Notes: generated by a model from the letters alone, not told the origin. 64,000 nt of DNA from Nematostella vectensis (GCF_932526225.1 NC_064037.1:1922001-1986000), one strand, 5' to 3'; positions 1-9,273 are shown, counted from the stretch's first letter. Made by a program: numbers and translations.

Positions 1-1
1 G

Positions 2-145
2 GGCCCCCCGCGATGTTGTGCTCGTCATTGGGATCGACTCCCCATCGTCGGGGTCAAACGGGATGAGGGGCGTCGTCTCGCCGTCCCTGTCTTCGGCGGA
101 CGCACCCGGCAAGGTATCGTCAATGTCAACGTCAACATCATCCAT
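2..145 (-). CDS. Partial acidic protein, N-terminus only, element copy 1
   Basis: An open frame starts at an ATG at 145 and runs leftward off the window without a stop (48 codons visible). The N-terminus is very acidic (MDDVDVDIDDTLPG), followed by more Asp/Glu-rich sequence. It is divergent from the capsid gene, whose ATG is 78 bp away. That arrangement and the absence of stops make it plausible as the next element gene, but I do not recognise it. It could be a minor virion protein or a regulator; both are guesses. Confidence 0.4.
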   Translation of the reverse strand, partial: MDDVDVDIDDTLPGASAEDRDGETTPLIPFDPDDGESIPMTSTTSRGA

Positions 146-223
146 GATGCGTAAATCATGCTACGCTATATTGAACGTGTCTAACAGTTTGCACCATAGT
201 CACGTGACTTCATACTACTAGGA

Positions 224-1390
224 ATGTCAGTCAGCGATAAACTTGACCCCCAACGAACACCCAGAACTCCTCTGGGGTTGAAAGCCGAGAGAACTGTTCA
301 CCGGATCACTGTCAACCCGTCGACGGCTTCCCCCGGCGAGACGCTATACGTGGTGGTCCCAAAGCTATCGGAAGGCATCACGCTTGTGCCTGGCTCCTTG
401 AGGGTCGGTTTCGATCTCTCCGTCTCAGGCCAAGCAAATAATACCGTCGTGAACAACGTCGGCCGAAATCTCGTGAGCCGCCTGAAAATCACGTTTGCAG
501 GAGAAACGCTCCAGGACACCAACCGCTATTATGTCTTCAAGACGTATGAGGAGCTTTACCTGTCTAAGGTCGAGAGAAAGGACCGCCTGGAGCAAGGCAT
601 ACAGCCAGAAAACATGCGCAAGCTTCGCTCCAAGGCTGGCGATAAAGCGACTAGTAACGCCAAGGAGAACGCTCTAAACGCCGCCCACGGGGCGAAGTAC
701 ACCATCCCGCTAGACCATTCTCTGCTGACGGACCACTGCGTACTGTACCCAAGGGCGCTCTCAGAGGCGCTGCTCTTCGAGATCACGCTCGCAACGGTTG
801 ATCAGGTAGTCGTCGGAGACGATGCTACCAAATTATCCTACGGCATCAAAAACCTTAAGCTGGAATACGAAAGCCTGAGGGACGACAACCTCGCCCGGTC
901 TGCAGCCACCGCCTACCAAAACGGCACAACGTTCTTCTACGAGCAAGTGAACCTCCACAAGACCGTGATTAGCAAAGGGACGGACAGCATAATCAACGAG
1001 AGTGTCAACCTGCCGCGAAGGTCTATGAGTGGTCTGTTGCTCCTCTTTGTGGAGCCATACACGGCAGGGGCTCGCGACTCTGAGAAGTTCGTGTACCCCG
1101 ACATCAAGAGCGTTCGCGTTACAATCGACGACATGCCAAACAAGGTCTTCAGCCAGGGACTACGCCCCACGGATTTCTGGAGGGAGGCGAAAAGGCGGTT
1201 CGTCAGTGGCAGCGGAGCGCCTAGTGTCAGCCCCGAGTCGTTCTATGGCGATAACAAGTTTGCTCTGTGGATTGACCTTCGAACGACGGACGACAATGCT
1301 ATCCATACATCGTACTCGTGTGCCCTACCTTTGTCTACAACAAAACATACGAAGGCTTCGCCGAGGGCGACGATCGTCTGTTTGCCGTGA
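224..1390 (+). pseudogene. Major capsid protein-like (jelly-roll MCP), 3' end deleted
   Basis: The 388-codon frame begins with an ATG at 224 and reads without a stop for about 360 native residues. Features include NNVGRNLVSRLKITFAG near residues 70-87, IPLDHSLLTDH near 165 and NLPRRSMSGLLLLFVEP near 260. These fit the single small capsid proteins of Polinton-like elements in cnidarian genomes. The family assignment rests on recall of similar proteins and on gene context next to a packaging ATPase. The last about 28 residues are not capsid sequence: from about 1300 onward the same DNA encodes the ATPase in another frame. A deletion has therefore removed the capsid C-terminus and the ATPase N-terminus together. 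If translated, the product has a foreign tail. Confidence 0.7.
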
Positions 1391-1797
1391 CACCTGAGGC
1401 GGGTCAGATCGACATACTGCTGAGGTTTGTCTCCGCTGTCTTCGAAGGCACTAATACGCTAATCATACTCGATGACTGTGCGGCCTCAAAAGACGTAAAG
1501 AGGCGCTCTGGCCAGCTTGTCAACTTGGCGTTCAGCGCATGCCACGTGGGTATTAGCGTGTGGGTGATCACGCAGCAGCTCACCAGCATCACGAAGCCGT
1601 TCCGTGAGAACATCGCGACCTTGGTGGTCTTCTATACCCCGAGCAAGGCGGACATGAAAGCTATCCTGCATGACTACGGCGCGGAGCTCTCAGAAGAGAA
1701 AATGAAAGAGTACATGAAGGCCCTCAAGACGAAAAAGTTCTCGAAGTTAGAGTTTTGCTTGCGTCACCCTTATACCATCGCCCTAGTTGAACGGTAA
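1306..1797 (+). pseudogene. Packaging ATPase (FtsK/HerA, A32-like), N-terminus with Walker A missing
   Basis: This frame reads YIVLVCPTFVYNKTYEG and continues to a stop at 1797 (164 codons). It contains a Walker B-like strand, NTLIILDDCAAS, followed by VWVITQQLTS, a sensor-like glutamine motif. Both are typical of virion packaging ATPases of Polintons, adenovirus-like and giant viruses. No P-loop (GxxGxGKS/T) is present upstream in this frame, because the sequence before about 1300 is capsid gene. So the N-terminal half of the ATPase core, including nucleotide-binding Walker A, is lost by the same deletion that clips the capsid gene. No ATG is available for this frame at the junction; the first near-start codon is GTG at 1318. 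It is non-functional as it stands. Confidence 0.75.
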
Positions 1798-1856
1798 GCA
1801 CGGTAAGTCACCGCACACGAAAACGCATTGATCACACTTGACAACAGACTTGTACC

Positions 1857-2414
1857 ATGATGAGCGACGAATACTTTGAGAGTCTTCTTGAGGGGGGCGC
1901 CGCAGATACCGAGTCGTTGGACTGCTCGACGCAGCCAGCTACCGGAGGTGAGCAAACTGAGATAGCAGACGCGAGGGAGAAACTCGCGATTTTCGTAGCC
2001 TCGGGGAAGTCGAGAGAGATGGTAGGCAAGGCCCTGACTCACGACGACGCCAAACGCATGAGCGCCGAGGAGGTGAGGAAGTGCGAGAGGCGATACGAGA
2101 CCGCTCTAGCCAGCCGGACTACAGACGCCCTGGCAGACAGCTTCCTGAAGCTTACGACCAAGTTTGTAGGCATGACGCTGCCGATAGACAGTGTGGTCGA
2201 TCTTCACAATGACCTCGTGTACGACTACATCATCAACAACGAGCTCCGCACATTGTGCGGAAGCCTGTCTCTACGCTGCGGTCGTTTGATGGCTTTAGCC
2301 GTCGGGGCGTTACACGTAGCACGTCATGTGAACACCAACGGCGCTGACACGCGGTGTCAACACGAGGTAGCAGTCGCGGACTCACCAGATGGCGAGTCTG
2401 CCATCCCAAAGTAG
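1857..2414 (+). CDS. Conserved-looking element protein, 185 aa, unknown function
   Basis: Starts at an ATG-ATG pair at 1857, 59 bp after the ATPase stop, and is open to 2414. The N-terminal 40 residues are acidic and low in complexity. A helical core follows (REMVGKALTHDDAKRMSAEE, then KCERRYETALASRTTDALADSF). The C-terminal part LCGSLSLRCGRLMALAVGAL is hydrophobic and could be membrane-associated. It lies in the virion-gene block directly downstream of capsid and ATPase, so a structural or assembly role is a reasonable inference. I recall similar proteins in cnidarian elements but no assigned function. It is one of the few intact frames in this copy. Confidence 0.6.
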   Translation: MMSDEYFESLLEGGAADTESLDCSTQPATGGEQTEIADAREKLAIFVASGKSREMVGKALTHDDAKRMSAEEVRKCERRYETALASRTTDALADSFLKLTTKFVGMTLPIDSVVDLHNDLVYDYIINNELRTLCGSLSLRCGRLMALAVGALHVARHVNTNGADTRCQHEVAVADSPDGESAIPK

Positions 2415-2467
2415 ACGCTCATTTGAAAGCTTGCCACTTCTTCAGCAACCAAATAGTTGCATCACAA

Positions 2468-2977
2468 ATGGAGGAGCCTCAAGGAAGTACTAGTATTCAG
2501 CATCTCGCGGAACCTGACAAACAAACTGCTCATGAACCTGCACGTGAGAAAGTGGAGAGAATCACGAGCCCCGAACCACCCGCGACCCGACCTAAACACC
2601 CTGGACGAGTCGAAGCTGGAAGGCGCTTTGTAAAGTGGAACCGACTTAACAGGGCGAAGAAAAAAGCTGTGCAACACGTTGAGTCGCCGGTCGCTAGCGA
2701 GTCGCAGGGACGCGAGGGCTATGACGAACACACACCAGTCCCGGAAAGCAACTCTGCTTGGTCGGCTAGCTCGGTTATCGGGGTCGCTGGTCTCCTAGTG
2801 TCATTGATCGGCCTCTACACACGTAGGCGGGAGCTAGCTGCCGCGTTCACTCGTACACCCACAGCTACCGAAGGTACCGACTACGTGACTCCGTCCGCAA
2901 ATGCACAGCGACCACCGCTTGCCGTTCCGGCGAACCGACCCAGACAATGCAAATCTCAAATGTTAGCCATGGAGTAA
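2468..2977 (+). CDS. Basic/proline-rich protein with one membrane segment, 169 aa
   Basis: I chose the ATG at 2468 over an upstream extension of the same frame because it follows the previous gene by 53 bp and begins a typical hydrophilic leader (MEEPQGSTSIQHLAEPDKQT). Residues about 50-75 are strongly basic (RVEAGRRFVKWNRLNRAKKK). Residues about 98-120 form a single hydrophobic helix (SSVIGVAGLLVSLIGLY) followed by TRRR, which suggests a membrane protein with the basic end cytoplasmic. The C-terminus is Pro/Arg-rich. The frame is intact. It belongs to the plus-strand virion block, and a minor virion or membrane-penetration role is possible but unproven. Confidence 0.55.
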   Translation: MEEPQGSTSIQHLAEPDKQTAHEPAREKVERITSPEPPATRPKHPGRVEAGRRFVKWNRLNRAKKKAVQHVESPVASESQGREGYDEHTPVPESNSAWSASSVIGVAGLLVSLIGLYTRRRELAAAFTRTPTATEGTDYVTPSANAQRPPLAVPANRPRQCKSQMLAME

Positions 2978-3030
2978 GCAGACATTTAAACACGAGAGCC
3001 CCACCCATATCCGCACGTCCGTGCATCGCA

Positions 3031-3255
3031 ATGTCGACGACGCAGCAAAGCTAGATTACAAAGACCATCACCGACGCCGCAGTCATAACCGGCCTCGTCG
3101 TCGGTATCGGCTGGGTTGGGCGCAAGGTCTTGCGCGAAGCCTTCACCAAAGACCCCTCCGCGAACGCCACGAACTACGCAAAAATGACTGCCGCCGTTGC
3201 AGGTGCTGTCGCTTTGAAGGGTTACCTTAAGGACCAGAAGATCCTGCCCATGTAG
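3031..3255 (+). pseudogene. Small membrane protein with an in-frame TAG
   Basis: An ATG at 3031 opens a 75-codon frame that ends at TAG 3253-3255. Codon 8 is TAG (3052-3054); the rest is open. After the stop the sequence is TITDAAVITGLVVGIGWVGR, a hydrophobic helix. It then has a polar stretch with FTKDPSANATNYAKM and a second hydrophobic stretch, TAAVAGAVALKGYL. Two short helices and a tiny size fit the small virion membrane-type proteins found beside capsid genes in such elements. The single stop, with coding character on both sides, marks recent decay rather than a non-coding region. Confidence 0.5.
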
Positions 3256-3313
3256 TCTTGTGTAGGCCATGTATTAGACTCGTGTTCACTTACACAGCAT
3301 CACACACTACTCG

Positions 3314-3739
3314 ATGGCCTCCATCGCAAATTTGGTTGGTGGCGCCGTCCTAAACGCGACTGTATTCGTTGGTGGCAACTACCTCGCAAAGTTCCTGTCG
3401 AACGATGAGAGCCCTGCCTTAGTTGAGAAGGAGAGGCACGACAAGGCCCTCGAGAAATAACAACAAGACTATGGACGCTACCAACAGCGGCGACAAAAAA
3501 TCCTCGATTGGCAAGCGCAAAGTCGCGAGAGAGGGTCCCTCGCAATGCAAAACTTCACCGACACTGACTACGCGCTCAAACTTTACAACCAGACCCGACC
3601 AAAACAATCCCTGGAGTCGATGCGGGCTCCTGAGCTGTCCGACTACTACATCCCCAGCAAAACGCAGAAAAACGCCAAGTTGGCGTACATTGGCGCCGGC
3701 GCTCTCGCCATCGGCTACACAGCTAGCCGCTTGCTGTGA
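3314..3739 (+). pseudogene. Small element protein (141 codons) with a single in-frame TAA
   Basis: The frame opens at ATG 3314 (MASIANLVGGAVLNATVFVG, a hydrophobic N-terminus). It is interrupted by one TAA at 3458-3460 and continues in the same frame to a stop at 3739. After the TAA it reads QQDYGRYQQRRQKILDWQAQ, a charged, probably coiled-coil segment, then PELSDYYIPSK and a C-terminal hydrophobic helix, LAYIGAGALAIGYTASRLL. A glutamine codon CAA changed to TAA by one C-to-T transition would explain the break. The layout of two terminal hydrophobic helices around a charged middle suggests a membrane-spanning virion component. The order of this gene relative to its neighbours fits the structural block. 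Confidence 0.55.
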
Positions 3740-3791
3740 TTTAGATCTAGGCGGCCTTTTTCCATACTGCGCGTATACGTATACGTATAAG

Positions 3792-3899
3792 ATGATTGCA
3801 GACCGGTTGTGGAGTGCTATGCACGAGGTAGCAGCCGCTGCTAAGCGAGACAAGTCGATGACCGACACCGAAGGTGTCGTCGATGGGTGGATTATGTAG
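3792..3899 (+). other. Short ORF region between structural block and integrase
   Basis: A 35-codon frame (ATG 3792, MIADRLWSAMHEVAAAAKRD) is followed by an overlapping frame from an ATG at 3883 to 4086. Neither is recognised. The run GCGTATACGTATACGTATA just before the ATG is a self-complementary alternating purine-pyrimidine tract. The two frames could be one small gene split by a frameshift, or leaderless decay of the integrase 5' region. I list it because the element is otherwise fully coding. Confidence 0.25.
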
Positions 3900-4082
3900 C
3901 TTTGGTGACATTGCTAACCGAAGCCTCGAGTTGTGGCGCGCAGACAGCGAGTGCGTTAAGAGATTCGCCAATGTCGTTCTCCGAGGGCCTACCGACCTCA
4001 GAAAGACCGCCTCGGCACTGCCCGAGCAGACGGCAACCGCCTGTTGGAGACTGACACACCTGTTGCAATACATTGCCGACAC

Positions 4083-5034
4083 ATGATGGCGGCGAAGCGC
4101 ATGTCCGACGAAGAACTATATACTACGCCAGAGGTGGCTTCCAGGGAGTGACCACTCTGCATGCCAAGCTTCCCAAGGGCTCAGCCTCCATAGACCGAGT
4201 GCGCAGGTGGGTAAGCTCGCAGCCCGTCGGGGGCTACACACAGATACCCCCTCCTCCGACTACATACGCCTAATTTTCAGAGCAGATACCAAACCGTATC
4301 CACCAGTCGGACCTACTATTCTTGCCAACCGACCGCGGGTACAAGTATGCCCTGACTGTTGTTGACGTTGCTTCACGATATAAAGCCGCCCGCCCACTGA
4401 GGACTAAGAGCGCGGCCGTCGTCTCCCGCGAACTCGCCGACGTCTATGCAGAGGGACCTCTCACATGGCCTAAAGTCCTCATGGTTGATGACGGCACGGA
4501 GTTCAAGGGTGCTACCACAAAGCTCCTAACAGACCACGGAGTGGAGGTCCGACGGGCTGAGCCAGGGCACTACAGGAGCCAAGCTTTCGCCGAGTCTTTC
4601 CATCGCTGGCTGGCACAGCGCAGTGCGCAGTACTCGGAGGAGCACAGTACTCGTGCGCAGTACTCGGAGGAGCTTGCATCCGGCGAAACAAACCGCGAGT
4701 GGGTTACCGCTTTCACAATCGTCATCTGGGACATAAACGCAATGAAGACTCGCATGACTGGCCTTGCGCCTAAAGACGCCATAAAGCTGAGGCGCGTGCC
4801 TCTCAAAGCCGAAAAGCCCCCCTATAGGTCCCCTTAGAGGTCGGAACGGAGGTGTACATCGCCGTTAACGAGGAAGACCTCCAGGACAAGGGCCGACGGC
4901 GAGTGACGGACCCGTGGTGGACAAGCAAGGCATACCCAATACTAAATAGGGTTATGGAGCCCGGACAGCCAGTGTTGTATTACACGGCGTACTCTAAGCA
5001 CGGCTTCACGCGTTCGCAGTTGCGTGTTGCGTGA
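4083..5034 (+). pseudogene. rve-type integrase (DDE), decayed
   Basis: The coding region starts at ATG-ATG 4083-4088 (MMAAKRMSDEELYTTPEVAS). It shifts frame near 4145, has a TAA at 4271-4273, then reads through the catalytic core from 4274 to 4837, and shifts again near the C-run before 4837. The tail RRRVTDPWWTSK ends at 5034. The core has the three acidic positions of retroviral-like integrases: D in LTVVDVASRY, D in VLMVDDGTEFKG and E in SQAFAESFHRW. A 30-bp in-frame direct duplication (units starting 4623 and 4653) lies after the catalytic Glu. In Polintons this enzyme joins the element ends to host DNA. The stop codon TGA (5032-5034) abuts the opposing gene's stop within the palindrome TGATCA. 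Confidence 0.85.
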
Positions 5035-8000
5035 TCAGCGCTTGTGCCTTCTATTGCAGCTAAGGCACGTGAGTCTGACATTCCACTTGTAGTGACCCTG
5101 ACTGTCGTCTAGCCGGTCGATACTGAAGCATTGGGGATGGCTCTTGGTGTATCCCTTAAACAGAAGAGTGCCACAGACCGTGCACTTCTTTTCCGCCTCA
5201 GCAATCATGCCGAGTACGTGGTCTACCGTTAGAACGTGGTGCGATCCCGTGTACTTTGTGCGACCCTTTTGCCTGTTGTCTATAGCGTATCGCTTGATTC
5301 GCGCTATAATGAGCTCTTCACTGGGCGTAGCCTGCAGTCCTGTGGGAACCAAGGCACCGGGGGCGTTATCGGGGGGAATCACGCGAACTATCTGGTCGGC
5401 GTGCCGCACGCGGGAGATGCCCTCTAAGCTGTGGTCTATGATAAACAGACGTCTTGGAGTCTGGATAGTCTTGCCCTGCACCCGGTGGACGGTCCCCCAG
5501 CCCGCGCATTTCCGCTCGAGGGGAAGCCCGTTAAGGAACGCGTCGAGAGGAACCTCGACTACCGTGCCTTTGTATACGTCAACCTTCTCACCCCTTTTGA
5601 TTGGCACGGGCACTGGCCGCCCTTGCTTGCGATAACGATGCGCGACGCTAGGATCGGGGTCAAAGCAGATGGTTGCTGGCAATCGAGGGTAGTTTTTCCT
5701 GTGGTGCTCTATCAATCGCTGCTGAACAAGAGCCCCTATTGTTGTTGGTCGAGCACACCCGCACATCGTTTGGGTGGGCCTGCTCGATCGCCGCGTCGAA
5801 CGCTACCCCATCCCACTCCTCTCGAAACACCTCAAGCTGTTGTGAATCTGACCGACACCAAATCCGGTCCTTTATGTCGTGGAGCCTGGAGGAGGGCGCG
5901 GCAGGGCCGCAGTCGCATGTACTGTACGGCTTTCCGCAGTCTTCACACAGGCAGCGGTAGTCGGACTCGAACCAGCGGATGTTCCCTTGTGCCCACTCTT
6001 CGAGCATATCGTGAGGCCCCTCTTTATCTCCCCAGGGCGGCGGGACCTGCCCATAGTCGCCACAACACACTACCTGACACGGCCGCGTGGCGAGATACTC
6101 TAGGATGGCGCGTAACACTTTAGTCTGTACCTTACAGCACTCGTCAATGATGATTACTTCTGCGAGACGGTCGAGTTTGTGCCACAGCTCGGAAGGTCTC
6201 CACTCCTCTATCGGCTTCTCCGCTGGTATGCAGAGGTAATGGTGGTAGGTTTGAGCCTTCACCGCGAGGCGCGGGTTATTGCGATGGTCGTGGGCGAGGT
6301 CGTTCTCGGGAGTGAGCACCACAACGTTGCGGCCGCGGAACATTCTCACCGCCCACTCGGTCTTCCCCGATCCTCCTTGGCCGGCTAGATACATCTTTGC
6401 AGAGGTTGCGGCCACTAGATCGCACGGCAGAATCGGCGCAGTGCTTGGCTCTTTGGCCAAGCTCCCCGACTTCTTCGGATCCCAAGCCGCTTCGGGTCGC
6501 CACTCGTAACCAGGCTTCTTGTGGCGCCACTCTCCATACCTCGGATTTTGCTCCACGAGCTTTACGCCACTGGGCACCGCCTTTGCGTATATGGCATCTG
6601 TGCACACCCGGAGGACGTCTTCGCGAGGAATCCGCCTCAACATGCCTCGCAACGCTATGTTTGTGTACGCCAAGACGAAGGCCCTGATATGGTATCATTG
6701 TGAGCGTCGGAAACCTTCTTTGTATTGGATCAGATGAGCCCCGTCGGCATGCTCGAAGTTAAGTAAGTGGTCGGTGCCCGCAAGGAGGTTTGTTAGATAC
6801 GCGGCTTCTTCACGGTCGCGAACAACGATCGAGGACTATGGCGAGCGCACTTGCCTACGAAACGGACAGCAAGATCTCGACCCTCAGGATACTGCGAGTC
6901 TTCGCTACTCGCGCTAGAGTGGGGGAACCTGATGGAGTCCTTCTTTCCGACGCTATACAATACCTCCCTCGCCGTGGCCGTGACGAGGTCTCCCGAGTCT
7001 AACAGGTCCTTGAGCTCTGGCGTGGTGATCCAGCCCTCGTTTTGTTCCAAGTGCTGCCCTACCCTCCCGGAAGTGTAGGGGTGGCAGGCCTCAGAGAACT
7101 CCCACTCGGTTAGCTGAATGACCCCGGTTAGTTGAAGAACCTCGCTCAATGGCCGTCCCACAACATCCGCGATACGATATACGTTCGTATGGAAGCCGTA
7201 TTTCCGTACCAAGTCATTGGCGTCAGAGGCGCCGCCGAAGACACTGTCCTCGCATCCTAGTTACGCCGCACGCATGTCGATGTGCGCATGAGGCTGCGCC
7301 CCTAAGTTTTCCTTGCTATTCCACACTTTGGACTCAACCTGCGCCTCTTGCCAGACGTCCCTGTATTTAAGAGGCGTTGACCTGATGTTCTCTCTTTGGA
7401 CCCACTTCTTGAAACGGTACCCTATTGCGCCGCCCATCGAGTGCGTAGCTTCGGTGTACTCTTGGTAGGCTGGGTGATCATCAGGGAGCCATTGAGGATC
7501 ATGCCCCGTCTCGTCCGTAAACGCCCTGTCGATCGCGACGCTATCTCTCTCCGATCGGTATAGCTTCCCCTCGTGCGTGACTATAACGCGCCCGCATAAC
7601 CAGATCCTCCTGCCTCTTGGGATCGCCCTGTTTGTAAAGCGAATGAGCACCTCTCGCACTTTTGCCTCGCGCGTTTTCGTGGCTGCACTGGTTAAAGCCT
7701 TCTCCTGAGGTAGCGAACGAAGCTCATCCTCAGCCTTGAAGTCTAGGCCGTGGACGCTCGTGATCACAGGTGGTTCAGTCGGAAGCTCCGCCCAGGCGTG
7801 GTTATTGTGGCAAGGGATAGTGACCCTCGCCTTAGTCTTGTACTTCCCCGAGTCCCACATAACGTTGCCCAGGGGGTCCACGGCTACGAGCTTTATCTCG
7901 AGCCTCTTTTCCATCTCAAAAAGGTCTTCTTTGGTGCATCCCGTAGTAGCCAGCTTCTTGTCAAATCGCTCGAGGATCTTGCATCGTGTCTTGGTTAGAC

Positions 8001-8097
8001 CAAGGGAGCGTGAGGTACTGCGATTCCTCGAGAAGTCGGCAACATCTCAACTCACAACACAGTTAGCGAAGGCGTCACTCCCCTCTCGATCAAACAT
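5035..8097 (-). pseudogene. Fused protein-primed PolB - SF1 helicase - HNH nuclease, decayed
   Basis: Reading leftward from ATG 8097. The N-terminal region has TIPCHNNHAWAELP (about 7810). Polymerase motif A is HIDMRAAY, motif C-like is VLRVCTDAIY. A helicase follows with Walker A AGQGGSGKTEWAV (6361-6390), Walker B IIIDECC, motif III CCGDYGQVPP and motif V HRVQGKT. The C-terminal HNH nuclease has CTVCG, SIDRLDDSQGH and LTCLSCNRRHKR, with a stop at 5035-5037. Comparison with copy 2 shows the damage: TGA at 8047-8049, TAA at 7261-7263, an 8-bp deletion near 6835, TGA for Trp at 6694-6696, a 1-bp shift near 5740, and a 27-bp in-frame loss in helicase motif VI near 5422. Family B polymerases of this type copy linear genomes from a protein primer. 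No exonuclease motifs were recognised. Confidence 0.85.
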
Positions 8098-8119
8098 TGG
8101 CCCAGGCTCCCCATTTTGC

Positions 8120-8848
8120 TCAGATAAAGGGCGAGGCTCGTAATCTCACGTAGACGAGGTACTCTCGCCCTTTCTCCCAAATACCTGCATCGATACCTTC
8201 CAGGGCGCCGACTGCGATTTGGTCTCCTCTTTTGACTAATGACCCACCAATCTTGTGCTCCGAGCGCCCTTCCTCCTCTTTGATTGGCGCCAATGGCTCT
8301 GCGGGGGCCTTACCAACGACCGTAAAGAGTCTGTAACGCCGGTCAGGGTCTACCATCTCAAGCACCAGTAGCAACACTGCGTTTGCCCGCAGAGACTCTC
8401 GCTCGTGCGAGACCCACCACACCGAGCCATCGTCATTGATATCAGGCCCCCGCATAACCGGCTTTGGAGCAATGACTCCTGCTCCACCAAGATCTCGTAT
8501 CTCCTGGTAAACACCGGCGCTTATGTCTTGGCCCCGAAGAGTGGCATCCACGCTTGGGAACCGAAGATGGGCGCCGACGACGAAGAGAGAATAGTACTCC
8601 TCGGGGCCTGAGCCCTCTGAGCCCTTTTGCTTTAGAAGCGGGTCGAACTCACGCCACGGCTCCTGCTTCGCGGCCTCTTTGTCAGCCTCTCGCCGACGCG
8701 CTTCTGCCGGAAAGAGCGGCATAAGCAGCTTGTGCTTGACATCCTCGGGGATGTCCTCGTCCAGGATGTTCTGGACCAGCCCTGCTAGTACGGCAGGCGC
8801 CTCTTTGTCAGGCATGCTATTGAGAATCTCCTCTATGTAAGCGTCCAT
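8120..8848 (-). CDS. Unknown 242-aa protein upstream of the polymerase gene
   Basis: I choose ATG 8848 (MDAYIEEILNSMPDKEAP) over the GTG eight codons upstream. The frame is intact to the stop at 8120. The N-terminal about 50 residues are helical and acidic. Residues about 50-75 are charged (ARRREADKEAAKQEPWREFD). The rest is a mixed beta-rich domain (VWWVSHERESLRANAVLLLV, RYRLFTVVGKAP). No catalytic motif is apparent. It ends 22 bp before the polymerase ATG on the same strand, so the two are probably co-transcribed. That position would suit a replication accessory factor, but this is inference. It is the longest intact frame of copy 1 on this strand. Confidence 0.5.
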   Translation of the reverse strand: MDAYIEEILNSMPDKEAPAVLAGLVQNILDEDIPEDVKHKLLMPLFPAEARRREADKEAAKQEPWREFDPLLKQKGSEGSGPEEYYSLFVVGAHLRFPSVDATLRGQDISAGVYQEIRDLGGAGVIAPKPVMRGPDINDDGSVWWVSHERESLRANAVLLLVLEMVDPDRRYRLFTVVGKAPAEPLAPIKEEEGRSEHKIGGSLVKRGDQIAVGALEGIDAGIWEKGREYLVYVRLRASPFI

Positions 8849-8995
8849 GTTTGGGTATGCCTTGTGCCACACAGTCTCTAATTGCCCGTATCGCGGGTTG
8901 CGATATCAGACAGAGCGAGTGTTTGGGTACGCCCTGTGCCACCCAGTCTCTAATTGCCCATATCGCGGGCTGCGATATCAGACAGGACGAGCGCG
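8849..8995. repeat. Two-copy direct repeat of about 73 bp upstream of the 242-aa gene
   Basis: The segment beginning GTTTGGGTATGCCTTGTGCC (about 8849) recurs as GTTTGGGTACGCCCTGTGCC (about 8921). Both copies end in GCGATATCAGACAG. The proximal copy overlaps the start-codon region of the 8120-8848 gene, so the duplication copied its 5' leader. Confidence 0.8.
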
Positions 8996-9025
8996 CAGCT
9001 TCTTTTCTACCAGAGCCCCGCCCGA

Positions 9026-9182
9026 CGTAGATTAACGATTGCTAATCATTGCTAATGATTTATCTACGCGAACCCCGCCCGCCGTAGATTAACAATCGCT
9101 GACTATTGCCAATTATTCATCTACGCGAATCCCGCCCGCCGTAGATCAATGATTGCTAATTATTGCTAATTATTTATCTACG
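9026..9182. repeat. Three subterminal palindromic repeats, element copy 1
   Basis: Three units of about 57 bp start at 9026, 9083 and 9140. Each is bounded by CGTAGAT and its complement ATCTACG, with an AT-rich core built of ATTGCTAAT-like words, and separated by GCGAACCCCGCCCGC-like spacers. Matching units occur in copy 2 at about 61102-61190. Repeated palindromes beside a terminus are good candidates for binding sites of the integrase, terminal protein or replication proteins. Confidence 0.85.
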
Positions 9183-9186
9183 CGAT

Positions 9187-9273
9187 CCTTCATCTGCCTG
9201 AAACGGGGCTGGGGGGCTCGGCGGGGCTCGGCGCGCCTCCCAGCCCGTTCTATGAAACCGCCCAGTCCCCCCC
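9187..9273. repeat. Terminal sequence of element copy 1
   Basis: Read outward to inward on the minus strand it starts with seven G, ACTGGG, then TTTCATAGAACGGG and a G/C-rich block. Copy 2 begins with the same order (G7, ACTGGGG, TTTCATAGAAC). In both copies the base triplet just outside the G-run reads TAT, so TAT may be part of the terminus or a target preference. Confidence 0.8.

Larger units (their letters stand above)
1..9273. mobile_element. Polinton-like virus-derived element, copy 1 (left end outside window)
   Basis: A block of coding-dense, GC-rich DNA unlike the AT-rich host DNA that follows. It encodes a capsid protein, packaging ATPase, several small conserved-looking proteins and an rve integrase on the plus strand. 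On the minus strand it carries a polymerase-helicase-HNH gene and one unknown gene. The right end is set by a G/C-rich terminus ending in seven C after CAGT (to 9273). The same terminus, reverse-complemented, opens copy 2 at 60879, which is why I place the boundary here. Polintons/Mavericks and Polinton-like viruses are known to combine protein-primed PolB, rve integrase, FtsK/HerA ATPase and jelly-roll capsid genes. Nearly every large gene here is broken, so this copy is a relic. The left end and any target-site duplication are not visible. Confidence 0.85.

Noticed and set aside
18-221. 67-codon plus-strand ORF at the window start
   Set aside because: It starts at a non-ATG codon and overlaps the more plausible acidic minus-strand frame beginning at 145.
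3031-8097. Alternative genetic code (TAA/TAG as Gln, TGA as Trp) in the element
   Set aside because: Copy 2 has sense codons at matching places where both can be compared, and frameshifts are also present, so the stops are decay.
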